NCBI GenBank assembly: GCA_963699345.1
Contig: CAVOTL010000007.1
Location: 310,001-374,000 of the forward strand
Length of the DNA: 64,000 nucleotides
Origin: Bog-756 sp963699345
GTDB taxonomy: Bacteria; Actinomycetota; Acidimicrobiia; Acidimicrobiales; RAAP-2
Direction: 5' to 3'
Positions within the stretch are counted from its first letter, which is position 1. Each line of letters begins with the position of its first letter. The notes under the pieces were generated by a model. That model was not told the origin of the DNA. It did no database searches and saw nothing but the letters and a program-made list of their open reading frames with translations. Below are positions 54,491 to 62,265 of the stretch, one piece after another. A program made the translations under genes and the position numbers.

Positions 54491-54907
54491 ATGCGACTCT
54501 TCACCCACCGTCGGCCGCCCGCGGACCACCGGGGGACGCCGGAGCAGCAGAGGGGCGCGTCTACCGGCACCGGGCCGGCGGGCGGCCCGACGGACCGCAC
54601 CCGACGGCGCATCCCCCACGCCCGCCAGGACAATATCGCCCATGTCCGCCAGGACAACGGCGAGCTGGTCGAGGACGTCGTCACGTCGGCCGTCGTCGAG
54701 TCGACGGCCATCGCGGAGGCCGGCGGCGTGCCCGACCTCGACGGGGTGTCCGACACCGGCGGCGTGCCCGACCTCGACGGGGTTCCCGCCGAGAGTGGTG
54801 ACCGCATCCTGTGGATCGCACCGCTGCCGAAGGACGGTGACGTCCCCGTCGAGCCGACCGGCCAGGTGGGGCGGATGGACCCGGCCCGCCGCCCCGACGA
54901 GCGGTGA
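54491..54907 (+). CDS. Small acidic repeat protein, hypothetical, coupled to MFS gene
   Basis: 138 residues. Codon third positions are GC-rich as in real genes. An Arg-rich N-terminus is followed by two RQDN motifs (ARQDNIAHVRQDNGE) and an acidic part with two copies of GGVPDLDGV (a 28-bp DNA repeat), ending VGRMDPARRPDER. The stop overlaps the MFS GTG start (GTGA), indicating coupling. No homologue recognised. It could be an accessory factor for the transporter. Start could be elsewhere in frame. Confidence 0.5.
   Translation: MRLFTHRRPPADHRGTPEQQRGASTGTGPAGGPTDRTRRRIPHARQDNIAHVRQDNGELVEDVVTSAVVESTAIAEAGGVPDLDGVSDTGGVPDLDGVPAESGDRILWIAPLPKDGDVPVEPTGQVGRMDPARRPDER
54720..54783 (+). repeat. 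Two 28-bp direct repeats within the acidic small protein
   Basis: Identical 28-base blocks at 54720-54747 and 54756-54783 (36-base period), each encoding GGVPDLDGV. Confidence 0.85.
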
Positions 54908-56646
54908 CGCTCACCGCCCCGCACCGGGCCCCCGACGCCCGGGCCCCCGCCCTCCGGGGCCGGGTCGGGCCGTCGGCGGCGCTCGCCACCCTCTGCGTGG
55001 TCCTGTTCCTGACCTTCCTCGACAACACCGTGGTCAGCGTGGCCCTGGCCGACATCCAGGGGAGCCTCTCGGCCAACGTGACCTCCCTCCAGTGGGTGGT
55101 GAACGGGTACGCCTTGACGTTCGCCGCCTGCATGCTGGCGGGGGGCACCCTCGGCGACATCCTCGGACGCAAGCGCGTGATGCTGGTCGGGGTCACGGTG
55201 TTCTGCGGCGGCTCGGTCCTCTGTGCGCTGGCCCCGACGGTGCAGCTCCTGATCGTCGGACGGGTCCTGATGGGACTCGGAGCGGCGGCCTCGGAACCCG
55301 GCACCCTGTCCATCATCCGCCACGTCTACCCCGAACGTGGCCGTCGCGCTGACGCCCTCGGGGTGTGGACCGCCACCTCCGGGCTGGCCCTGGCGCTCGG
55401 GCCGGTGGTCGGCGGCGTGCTCGTCGGCGTGGCCGACTGGCGGGCGATCTTCTGGTTCAACGTGGCACTGGGGGGCGCGGCACTGCTCCTCGCCTGGGCC
55501 TTCGTCCCCGAGTCCTCCGACCGTCAGGGGCGGCACGTCGACGTCCCCGGAATCGCCCTGGGCGCCGCGTCCCTGGCCGCGCTGTCGTGCGCGGTCATCC
55601 AGGGCGAGGTCTCGGGCTACCGGACCGGTTGGGTCGTGGCGCTGTTCGTCGGCGGCGTCGCCGGTCTCGTGGCCTTCGTGCTGGTCGAACGCCACGTGGC
55701 CGACCCGGTCCTCGATGTCCGGCTCTTCCGGCTCCCGAGTTTCGCCGTGTCGACCGTCGTGGTGTTCGCCACCTACTTCGGGACCTTCTCGCTCTTCTTC
55801 TTCACCGCCCTGTACGTCCAGATCGTGGCCGACGCCTCCCCCTACCAGTCGGCGCTCGACTTCCTGCCGATGGCCGCCACCCTCATCCTGGCGTCGGTGG
55901 TCGGCGGCCCCTGGGTCGCCCGTCGGGGTGCCCGAGGACCGGCCGTGGTCGGCTGCCTGCTGGGCGGCATCGGAATCCTCGCCACCAGCGCCGTGATCCG
56001 TCCCACGGTCGGGTTCTTCCCCCTGTCCGTCACCATGGCCGTGGCGGGAGTCGGTTTCGGGCTGGCGTTGGTGGCGGCCACGACCACCAGCCTGTCGGTG
56101 GTCCCCCCGGAGCGGTCGGGCATGGCCGCTTCCACCACCAACACGAGCCGTGAGCTCGGCGCCGTGTTCGGCGTCGCCGTCCTGGGGGCCATCGTCAACG
56201 CCCAGCTGACCGGGCAGTTGGCCGCCCGGCTCAAGGCCATCGGCATCCCCCCGAGTTTCCAGTCCCTGGTCATGCACGCGGTGACCGGAGGGGGTCTGGG
56301 CAGCGGTGGCCAGGCCACCGGTGCCGAACACGACAAGAACGCCTCCATCGCGGCCATCGCCACCAAGGTCGTAAACGCCGCCTACGACGCCTTCGGCACC
56401 GGGCTCCACATCGCCCTCGCGCTGTCGGGCGCGCTGCTGGTGGCGGTCGCCGTGCTGGCTGCCGTGGCGGGTCGGCGCCACCGGAGCCCGTCATCGCCGG
56501 CGACCAGGTCATGGCCGTCGGCGGACACGTCCGCCTCCACCACGATCTCGTCGCCGACCGCGCCCTTCGCCGGGAACCCGCCCCCGTCCACCTCGGGCCG
56601 CGGGCCTTCGATCACCGGGCACCGGTGCAGCTGGCGCCCCTCCTGA
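54904..56646 (+). CDS. MFS drug/solute exporter (DHA2, 14-helix type) with abnormal C-terminal tail
   Basis: 580 residues from GTG 54904. DHA2 motifs: FLTFLDNTVVSVALADIQ, LQWVVNGYALTFAACMLAGG, GDILGRKRVMLVG (motif A), GRVLMGLGAAASEPGTLSII, ALGVWTATSGLALALGPVVGG (motif C-like). About 14 helices end near residue 523 with AAVAGRRHR. The remaining 50 residues (Ser/Pro/Thr-rich) are read through DNA antisense to a glgE remnant and probably are not native. Proton-driven efflux of unknown compounds. Coupled to the small acidic protein. Confidence 0.88.
   Translation: MTLTAPHRAPDARAPALRGRVGPSAALATLCVVLFLTFLDNTVVSVALADIQGSLSANVTSLQWVVNGYALTFAACMLAGGTLGDILGRKRVMLVGVTVFCGGSVLCALAPTVQLLIVGRVLMGLGAAASEPGTLSIIRHVYPERGRRADALGVWTATSGLALALGPVVGGVLVGVADWRAIFWFNVALGGAALLLAWAFVPESSDRQGRHVDVPGIALGAASLAALSCAVIQGEVSGYRTGWVVALFVGGVAGLVAFVLVERHVADPVLDVRLFRLPSFAVSTVVVFATYFGTFSLFFFTALYVQIVADASPYQSALDFLPMAATLILASVVGGPWVARRGARGPAVVGCLLGGIGILATSAVIRPTVGFFPLSVTMAVAGVGFGLALVAATTTSLSVVPPERSGMAASTTNTSRELGAVFGVAVLGAIVNAQLTGQLAARLKAIGIPPSFQSLVMHAVTGGGLGSGGQATGAEHDKNASIAAIATKVVNAAYDAFGTGLHIALALSGALLVAVAVLAAVAGRRHRSPSSPATRSWPSADTSASTTISSPTAPFAGNPPPSTSGRGPSITGHRCSWRPS
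56469..56615 (-). pseudogene. glgE: Truncated 5' fragment of glgE (maltosyltransferase)
   Basis: Minus-strand translation gives VIEGPRPEVDGGGFPAKGAV then VGDEIVVEADVSADGHDLVA. It matches the conserved N-terminal block of GlgE (Vx3Px V x2G x2PAK x2VG, then a GHxxVA). Homology stops about 56470, where the sequence becomes the reverse of the MFS gene end. Upstream the frame continues only into the next gene's stop. So only about 45 residues remain of a roughly 700-residue enzyme. This marks a deletion/rearrangement junction. No function expected. Confidence 0.7.
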
Positions 56647-56801
56647 TCGGTATCGGCGCCGGCGTCCGGGCGGGTCGCGGGCCCAGGGTCGGGACGCCGC
56701 TCGGGAACGGGAGCGACGTCGGCGTCCCCCGAGGTGGTCGCCGTTTCCGTTCGGGTCGCCGCCCGATGGCCGGAAGCCGGTGCGGCTGGCGACGGGGACG
56801 T

Positions 56802-57713
56802 CTACCGGTCCGTCATGTCGAAGGCACCCGCGCCCCCGTACAGTCGGGTCACCGCGGCGATGTCGTCGTCAGCCAACCCCGCTGACCGGGCCTGGTCGAA
56901 GCGGTCGCGCACGGCCGACACGAGGGGGAGCGTCACGCCACCCCCCTCGGCGAGCTCGAGGGCCAGGCGGGCGTCCTTGTGACCGAGTTCCACGGTCCAC
57001 CACGCGTCGCCTCCGCCCTCCAGTACGGCGTCGAACCGGTTGGCAAGGGCGGCCGGCACGACCGGGCTGCCCTCGAACAGGGACCGGAGCTGCCCGGTGT
57101 CCAGGCCCCCGGCCCGACCGACGGCGAACGCCTCGGCCAGGGCGGTGACGCCGGAGAGCAGCAGCGAGTTGGTCGCCAGCTTGGCCGCCGCCGCCAGGGG
57201 CGGCTCCTCGAAGCGCAGGACCTTGGGGCTGAGGGCGTCCACGATCGGCCGGAGGTGCTCCTGGGTGCGGCGCCCGGCACCGAGCAGCAGGGTCGCCTCT
57301 CCCGACCGCAGCGCATCGGGTCGCCCCAGCACGGGCATGGACCCGAAGCGGTCGCAGCGCGACGCCAGCTCGCCGCTCAGCTCGGCGGACACCGTGGACA
57401 TGTCGACCCACCAACGACCGTCCAGGTAACCGAGCACCCCACCCTCGTCGGGGCCCTCCTCACCCAGCCCGACCGCCCGCAGGGCGGTGTCGTCGGCCAC
57501 CAAGGTCACCACCACCTCCGCCGATGCGACCGCATCGGCCAGGGACCCGGCCGCCGTGGCCCCGGCCGACACCAGCTCGTCGGCCCGTCCCGGTGAGCGG
57601 TTCCACACGGTCACGGGAAACCCCGCGTCGAGGAGTCGCGCCGCCGCCGCCCGACCCATCCGACCCAGTCCCAACACGGCGACCGCCGTCCGACTGCCGT
57701 TCTCGTCCACCAT
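56802..57713 (-). CDS. NAD(P)-dependent beta-hydroxyacid dehydrogenase/reductase family protein
   Basis: 303 residues from ATG 57713. Rossmann start AVLGLGRMGRAAAARLLDAG, VTVWNRSPGRADEL, WVDMSTVSAELS, and the family's catalytic-Lys region AAAAKLATNSLLLSGVTALAEA, with GHKDARLALELAEGGGVTLP near the end. This is the 3-hydroxyisobutyrate dehydrogenase / imine reductase-related family; the Lys in AAKLATN is present. Substrate unknown. It ends just before the glgE remnant. Confidence 0.88.
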   Translation of the reverse strand: MVDENGSRTAVAVLGLGRMGRAAAARLLDAGFPVTVWNRSPGRADELVSAGATAAGSLADAVASAEVVVTLVADDTALRAVGLGEEGPDEGGVLGYLDGRWWVDMSTVSAELSGELASRCDRFGSMPVLGRPDALRSGEATLLLGAGRRTQEHLRPIVDALSPKVLRFEEPPLAAAAKLATNSLLLSGVTALAEAFAVGRAGGLDTGQLRSLFEGSPVVPAALANRFDAVLEGGGDAWWTVELGHKDARLALELAEGGGVTLPLVSAVRDRFDQARSAGLADDDIAAVTRLYGGAGAFDMTDR

Positions 57714-57796
57714 TCCCGACCTCCTCGTGCTCGGCGTCCGCCCCGTCACCACGTACCCGGCCCGTCCCCGAGCTACCCGCCCGTCGTGCGGGGCGG

Positions 57797-59251
57797 TCAG
57801 CCGGCGGCGGCCAGCTCGGGCACGAACCTGGCGGCGTCGACGGTCCCCACCCCCGAGGCGAGGTCGTAGCCCGGGAGGGCGTCGTACCCCTGCACCGTCG
57901 TCGTGGTCCGGTCCTGGGTGTAGGTCACCGTGTTGTTCCCCGATGTCACATCCACGATGCCCGGCGCACCGGACGCCGACAGCTGGTAGACCGCCGGATT
58001 GATCACGCCGAGCGGATGGCCGGCCACCTGGTCGGCCAAGCTGACGATGCCGGCGAAGAGAGGCGTGGCCTCACTCGTCCCGCACGTCGGTGACCAGCCG
58101 ACCTGCCCCGGGAAGCCTTGGTAGACGTCGACGGCTCCGTTGCACGCCGCGCTCATCGAGATGTCGGGCACCCCACGCTGGTTCCCCACCACCTGGGACA
58201 CGCCGTCCTGGAAGGAGGGGCGGGGGAAGATGACCGACAGGCCGCCTCCGCCGGCCAACGGGCTCGGCCCGTCCTTCCCGGTGATGTACTCCTGGGTCGC
58301 CACGTCGTAGGTGTCGTTCCACACCGTGTCCGGCGCCAGCCGGTGACCGGAGGTGTCGAGCCGCAACCGGGTGCCCCCCACCCCGGTGACGAGGGGGTCG
58401 CTGTCGGGCCACGAGGTCACCGGGAAGTCGTAGTACCGGCGCCCACCCCGGTCGACGTCCGCCGCCCCGCTGTCGCCCGCGGCGGCCAGGACGGTGATCC
58501 CCTGGTCGGCGGCGTCGATGTAGGCCGACCGCAACCGCAGCAACGATGCGGCACCGGGGAAGGTCTGTTCGGTGGCACTGAAACTCTGGGAGATGACACC
58601 ACCGAGATGATGGTCGACGACATACGTCTCGGCCTTCACGATGGCGGGGAACCCGCTCGTGCCCTCGTCCTCGTTGGTCGGCGTCTCGACCAGGAGGATG
58701 GCGGCGCCCGGGGCCATGGAGTGGGCGTACTCGACGTCGAGATCCGTCTCCCCGGCCCATCCCTCGCGGTTGGGGTCCTCGACGTAGGGGGGCACGGCGC
58801 CCGCCGGCTGGATGACCGTCAGCGAAGGGGGCGCCGGGATCCCGAACGTCGTGTCGAACGTGGCCAGATCGGACTGGACGGTGGGCGACCCGTAGGCGTC
58901 GACGATGACGATGGTCTGACCGGCGCCGTCGATCCCGCGCTTGAACAGGGGCGTCAGGTCGTAGGCCGTCTGCAGTTGGAGGGGTGAATAGCACGAGACG
59001 TGGAACTGCGCCTTGCAGTAGGCGGTCGTCGGCGGCCCGTCGTTCGCCCCGGCGGACGGTTGGAGCGGGGTGGGGTGGATGATCCCGGGCTCGATCCGCA
59101 CGACCGGTACCGCCGCCACGGCCCGGCCCGGTCCTCCACCCGGCATCGCGCCGGATGCCGCGCCCAGGGTCGCCAGGGCCAGCAGGCCGGCCGCCATCGA
59201 CCCGATCGGCCGTCGTCGCCGGATGATCCGGGAATTCGGAAACCGTCCCAT
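57797..59251 (-). CDS. Secreted S53 family serine-carboxyl peptidase (sedolisin-like)
   Basis: 484 residues from ATG 59251. Signal-peptide-like start with helix about 18-34, then no long prodomain. Catalytic Glu168 and Asp172 are in GETDLDVEYAHSMAPGA, oxyanion Asp260 in AAAGDSGAAD and Ser393 in CGTSEATP (the family's SGTSxxxP with Cys in place of the first Ser). The peptidase probably acts extracellularly at low pH. Cys79/87, 370 and 390 may form disulfides. Lack of a big pro-region makes it shorter than typical kumamolisins. Confidence 0.85.
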   Translation of the reverse strand: MGRFPNSRIIRRRRPIGSMAAGLLALATLGAASGAMPGGGPGRAVAAVPVVRIEPGIIHPTPLQPSAGANDGPPTTAYCKAQFHVSCYSPLQLQTAYDLTPLFKRGIDGAGQTIVIVDAYGSPTVQSDLATFDTTFGIPAPPSLTVIQPAGAVPPYVEDPNREGWAGETDLDVEYAHSMAPGAAILLVETPTNEDEGTSGFPAIVKAETYVVDHHLGGVISQSFSATEQTFPGAASLLRLRSAYIDAADQGITVLAAAGDSGAADVDRGGRRYYDFPVTSWPDSDPLVTGVGGTRLRLDTSGHRLAPDTVWNDTYDVATQEYITGKDGPSPLAGGGGLSVIFPRPSFQDGVSQVVGNQRGVPDISMSAACNGAVDVYQGFPGQVGWSPTCGTSEATPLFAGIVSLADQVAGHPLGVINPAVYQLSASGAPGIVDVTSGNNTVTYTQDRTTTTVQGYDALPGYDLASGVGTVDAARFVPELAAAG

Positions 59252-59375
59252 CGTCGTCCCCCTCGGCTCGTCCCACCCAGCCGCCACCGGTCCTCGCGTC
59301 GACCGGCCCATGACCGTGCAGGCTATCGACCGGGGCCCGACCCGGCCATTCACCGGACGGTCCCTCCGGAGAGGT
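59252..59375. other. Intergenic gap upstream of the S53 gene
   Basis: 124 bases between the GT2 stop and the S53 start. I see no clear promoter, repeat or gene. Confidence 0.3.
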
Positions 59376-60116
59376 TCAGACCTCGAGCTGGGCCAGGTCG
59401 TGGCCGACACCGTGGGGCGCCCTCGACTGGCGTCGGGCGCTGGTGAGGACCGGGACGTGGTGGTCGTGGACGACGTGGGCTCCCGTGGCCCGAAGGGATG
59501 ACACCAATGCCCGGTCCTCGCCGGTGGCCACCGATCTGAACCCGCCGGCCTCGAGATAGGAGGAGGCGGACACACCCAGCGACGCCCCGTGCACGGGGGA
59601 CCGCTCCGACTCGTAGCGGCGTCGCCACGCCTGGACGGTGGGGTCGCCGCCGGAGTGGGCGACCTCGATGGCGACGGTGCCGAGCCAGGCGTCGGCGCCC
59701 CGGTCCCGGTGCCGGAGCTGTTCGGTCAACCACCGGCGGGGCACCGCCGAGTCGGCGTCGGTGGTGGCGAGCCACACCCGACGCCGGTCCACGGCGGCGA
59801 ACTCCTCCAGGACCGCCCGGCAACCCGCCGCCCGGGCGGCGCCGACCCGCCCCTCCGTCGTGACGAGGAACCCCAGTTCGTGGAGCCAGGGGCGGGACGC
59901 CACCTCCCGAACCCACCGCCGGACGATCTCGGCGCTGCCGTCCGTGCAGTCGTCCAGGACCACGACCGTGCGGAAGACCGCCGCGCTGCGCACGGCTGCC
60001 ACCTCGACCGCCGCCACGATCGCCGCCAGCGCCCGATCCAGCAACTCCTCCTCATCGTGCACGGGCACCACCACCCCCACCACCGCGGCCCGGGTCTCCG
60101 GTCCCGGGCGTCTCAT
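59376..60116 (-). CDS. GT2-family glycosyltransferase
   Basis: 246 residues from ATG 60116 (overlaps the methyltransferase stop as ATGA). GT-A fold: VVGVVVPVHDEEELLDRAL, VVLDDCTDGSAEIV, the DxD-like TTDADSAVPRRW, and GASLGVSASSYLEAGGF. Transfers a sugar from a nucleotide donor; acceptor unknown. Last gene of a three-gene coupled unit with a methyltransferase and an acyl-CoA dehydrogenase-like protein, a combination seen in other bacteria, often with a PIG-L deacetylase, which is absent here. Confidence 0.85.
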   Translation of the reverse strand: MRRPGPETRAAVVGVVVPVHDEEELLDRALAAIVAAVEVAAVRSAAVFRTVVVLDDCTDGSAEIVRRWVREVASRPWLHELGFLVTTEGRVGAARAAGCRAVLEEFAAVDRRRVWLATTDADSAVPRRWLTEQLRHRDRGADAWLGTVAIEVAHSGGDPTVQAWRRRYESERSPVHGASLGVSASSYLEAGGFRSVATGEDRALVSSLRATGAHVVHDHHVPVLTSARRQSRAPHGVGHDLAQLEV

Positions 60117-60682
60117 GCCGGTCCCCGCCATACGTCGAGCACGAAGTCGTCCTCCAGGTGGCGCACGACCTGGCGCAGGCCCGGCGTGGCGCCGATCAGC
60201 CGGTGGGCCTGGTCCCCGGTGAGGGGATAGTCGGTGTCACCCCGCCAGTGCACGGCGACGATCGTGGCGTCCGGCGTCGCCGTGCGGACCGCCACGTCCA
60301 TCAGGCGCTCGAGCTCGTCGGCGTCGAAGTAGTACGCCAGCTCGCTGAGCACCACGAGGTCGAACGGTCCGTCCGGCCATTCCTCGGGCACCAGCCGCTG
60401 TTCGACGGTGACGCCGGTGGAGCCGCGCAGTCGTTCGGCGGTCCGGGCGACCGGTCCGGCCAACAGGTCGACCGCCAGCAGCTGCTCACACCGGGGGGCG
60501 AGGAGGGCGCTCAACACCCCGATCGAGCAGCCCGGCTCGAACCCGCGTCGGTAGTGGGGCTCGGGTAGCGCAGCCACCGTGATCGCGTATTTCCGACGCT
60601 CGTACCAGCTCGACTCGAAGTCCCACGGATCCCCGTCGGCCGCGTACAGGCGCTCGAAGTAGGAACGGTCGACGGGGGACAT
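60113..60682 (-). CDS. SAM-dependent methyltransferase (NodS-like)
   Basis: 189 residues from ATG 60682 (TGATG with the upstream stop). FERLYAADGDPWDFESSWYERRKYAITVAAL is the NodS-like start. SAM motif I is FEPGCSIGVLSALLAPR; DLVVLSELAYYFD follows. Methylates an N- or O-acceptor in this small pathway. Coupled on both sides. Confidence 0.88.
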   Translation of the reverse strand: MSPVDRSYFERLYAADGDPWDFESSWYERRKYAITVAALPEPHYRRGFEPGCSIGVLSALLAPRCEQLLAVDLLAGPVARTAERLRGSTGVTVEQRLVPEEWPDGPFDLVVLSELAYYFDADELERLMDVAVRTATPDATIVAVHWRGDTDYPLTGDQAHRLIGATPGLRQVVRHLEDDFVLDVWRGPA

Positions 60683-61716
60683 CACGTCGAGCCAAGATCC
60701 GGGCCGGCACTCTGGCGGGTCCACCCCGGCGCGGCAAGCCGACCCGGGGGCTCCAGGACGAGACGGCCGAGGACGGCGGCGTCGCGGCCACCATGGTGCT
60801 GTGCCAGGTAGACAGGGAGATCGGCCGTCCGCCGGGCCTGGACCGGATCGAGGCACACCAGGCGGGCGCCCCCGGCGTCGACCACGTGACCGAGCACCTC
60901 GCGGCACCGGTCGTGGATGTTCTGGCGGGTGGAGAGCGCCCGGTGCCGTCGGGACAACCGGGATCCCCGACCCGCCGCCTCCTCGTCGATGCGCGCCGCC
61001 TCGAGCCGCAGTCCGGCCTCGCCGGCGTCGACCGCGGCGACGGCGCGCCCGAGAGCTGCGGCCACATGGGGGTCCGGATCCGCGCCCAGGGTGTGGATCA
61101 GTCCGGCCACCAGCGCCCGGGCCCCTCCCCACCAGCAGGCCGCGACACCCACGGCCCCCCACCAGAATCCTCTCCGGTCGGTGTAGAACCCGGGACCGGC
61201 CACCAGCCCCCTTCCCGGCACGACCCCCGAGACGGTCAACGACCCGCTGTCGGATCCCGCCATCCCGACAGCCGGCCAGGACTCGGGATCCCGACGCACC
61301 GCCACCTCCGCGATCTCGACGTCGAACAGCAGCCGCCCCCCGGGCCCGTCGGCGGCCAGGAGGGCGCGGTCGAGGACCGAGCGCCCCGAACAGAACTCCT
61401 GGACGCCGTCGAGCGTCCATCCGCCGCCGGCGGTCCTGGCCACCACGCCACCGCCGTTCCGGCGGGCCGCCCAGACCCCGTACGTGGCACCGTCGACGGG
61501 AGATCGGTCGGCCTCGGCCAGGATGGCCACCGCATCGGCGTGACCCTCCGCCAGCCGACCGGCCGACAGATCACGTCCGGACACCGCGGCGAGCGTCTCG
61601 AATCGGGACCAGGTCGCCCCGCCGCCGGGCAGGGGGAGCCGTCGCGCTCCGCCCGTGATGAACTCCTGGAAGACCGTCCGGGCGTACCGTTCGGCCGCGG
61701 TCCCGTCCGTGCCCAT
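60682..61716 (-). CDS. Acyl-CoA dehydrogenase-like flavoprotein
   Basis: 344 residues from ATG 61716. Shares the acyl-CoA dehydrogenase fold: VFQEFITGGARRLPLPGGGA, YGVWAARRNGGGVVARTAGG then WTLDGVQEFCSGRSVLDRAL, MAGSDSGSLTVSGV, and a C-terminal helical part ending QHHGGRDAAVLGRLVLE. It is shorter than true dehydrogenases (about 380), and the usual catalytic Glu is not identified. First gene of the trio with methyltransferase and GT2. Probable oxidase/dehydrogenase of a small glycan or amine; substrate unknown. Confidence 0.8.
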   Translation of the reverse strand: MGTDGTAAERYARTVFQEFITGGARRLPLPGGGATWSRFETLAAVSGRDLSAGRLAEGHADAVAILAEADRSPVDGATYGVWAARRNGGGVVARTAGGGWTLDGVQEFCSGRSVLDRALLAADGPGGRLLFDVEIAEVAVRRDPESWPAVGMAGSDSGSLTVSGVVPGRGLVAGPGFYTDRRGFWWGAVGVAACWWGGARALVAGLIHTLGADPDPHVAAALGRAVAAVDAGEAGLRLEAARIDEEAAGRGSRLSRRHRALSTRQNIHDRCREVLGHVVDAGGARLVCLDPVQARRTADLPVYLAQHHGGRDAAVLGRLVLEPPGRLAAPGWTRQSAGPDLGST

Positions 61717-61784
61717 AGGCGGACTGTGCCCACCGGTACCGCTCGAAAACGACCGGGGGGCGCCGGTGGCGTCCCCCGTCCGGT

Positions 61785-61973
61785 TCAACGATCGACCGGC
61801 GGCGGTTCCGCCTTGCCCGCCGCCCGCGGGGCCTCGACCCCGGGGTCCAGCTGCTCGGCATCCTCGGGGGACACGCCCTCGTCCTCGAGCGCGTCCACCC
61901 ACTCCTGATCGAGGCGGGCCGTCTCACCGAACTCCTGGTCCTGCGGGTCCTTGCGGCGACTCTCGGTGGGCAT
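61785..61973 (-). CDS. Small acidic hypothetical protein
   Basis: 62 residues from ATG 61973 with GGAAGGGG upstream. Sequence is hydrophilic and acidic: MPTESRRKDPQDQEFGETAR, WVDALEDEGVSPEDAEQLDP, ending Pro-rich. No motif recognised. It lies 68 bases before the acyl-CoA dehydrogenase-like gene and could be expressed with it. Confidence 0.5.
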   Translation of the reverse strand: MPTESRRKDPQDQEFGETARLDQEWVDALEDEGVSPEDAEQLDPGVEAPRAAGKAEPPPVDR

Positions 61974-62265
61974 GGTGGTCCCCTTCCTGTCCGGCAACGG
62001 TGGCCCCTCGGCGGCGGCCCGACGGCTCGACGGCCCGGTCGCACACGTTCTGGCGTCCCGTCGGGCTACCCGCCTCCCGTCACCCGGAAACGTCGGCCGT
62101 GGTCGGTGCCGTGGGCGTTGACGACGGTTCGCGCCGGCCTCCGGTCTCCTTCCCGGATGGGCGGGTCCGATCGGACGGCCCGTGTCCTGACGGGGGCGGT
62201 ACGGGTGTCGGGGCGAGGGAGCGTGGGTGGCGCCCGGCGGGGTACGCACCGGGCGTGGTCCGAAC
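61974..62265. other. Non-coding or degraded stretch before the LigD ligase gene
   Basis: About 290 bases with no convincing gene. It is where the first part of a phosphoesterase domain would be expected if the LigD gene were whole; no such homology is visible in any frame. Confidence 0.4.

Noticed and set aside
53467..56481. A 1004-codon minus-strand open frame across the MFS, acidic protein and RHH-like genes
   Set aside because: It is antisense to well-supported genes, low-complexity (His/Gly/Asp/Arg-rich) and matches no family; such shadows are common at this GC content. Only the GlgE-like part near 56.5 kb, in a different frame, has homology.
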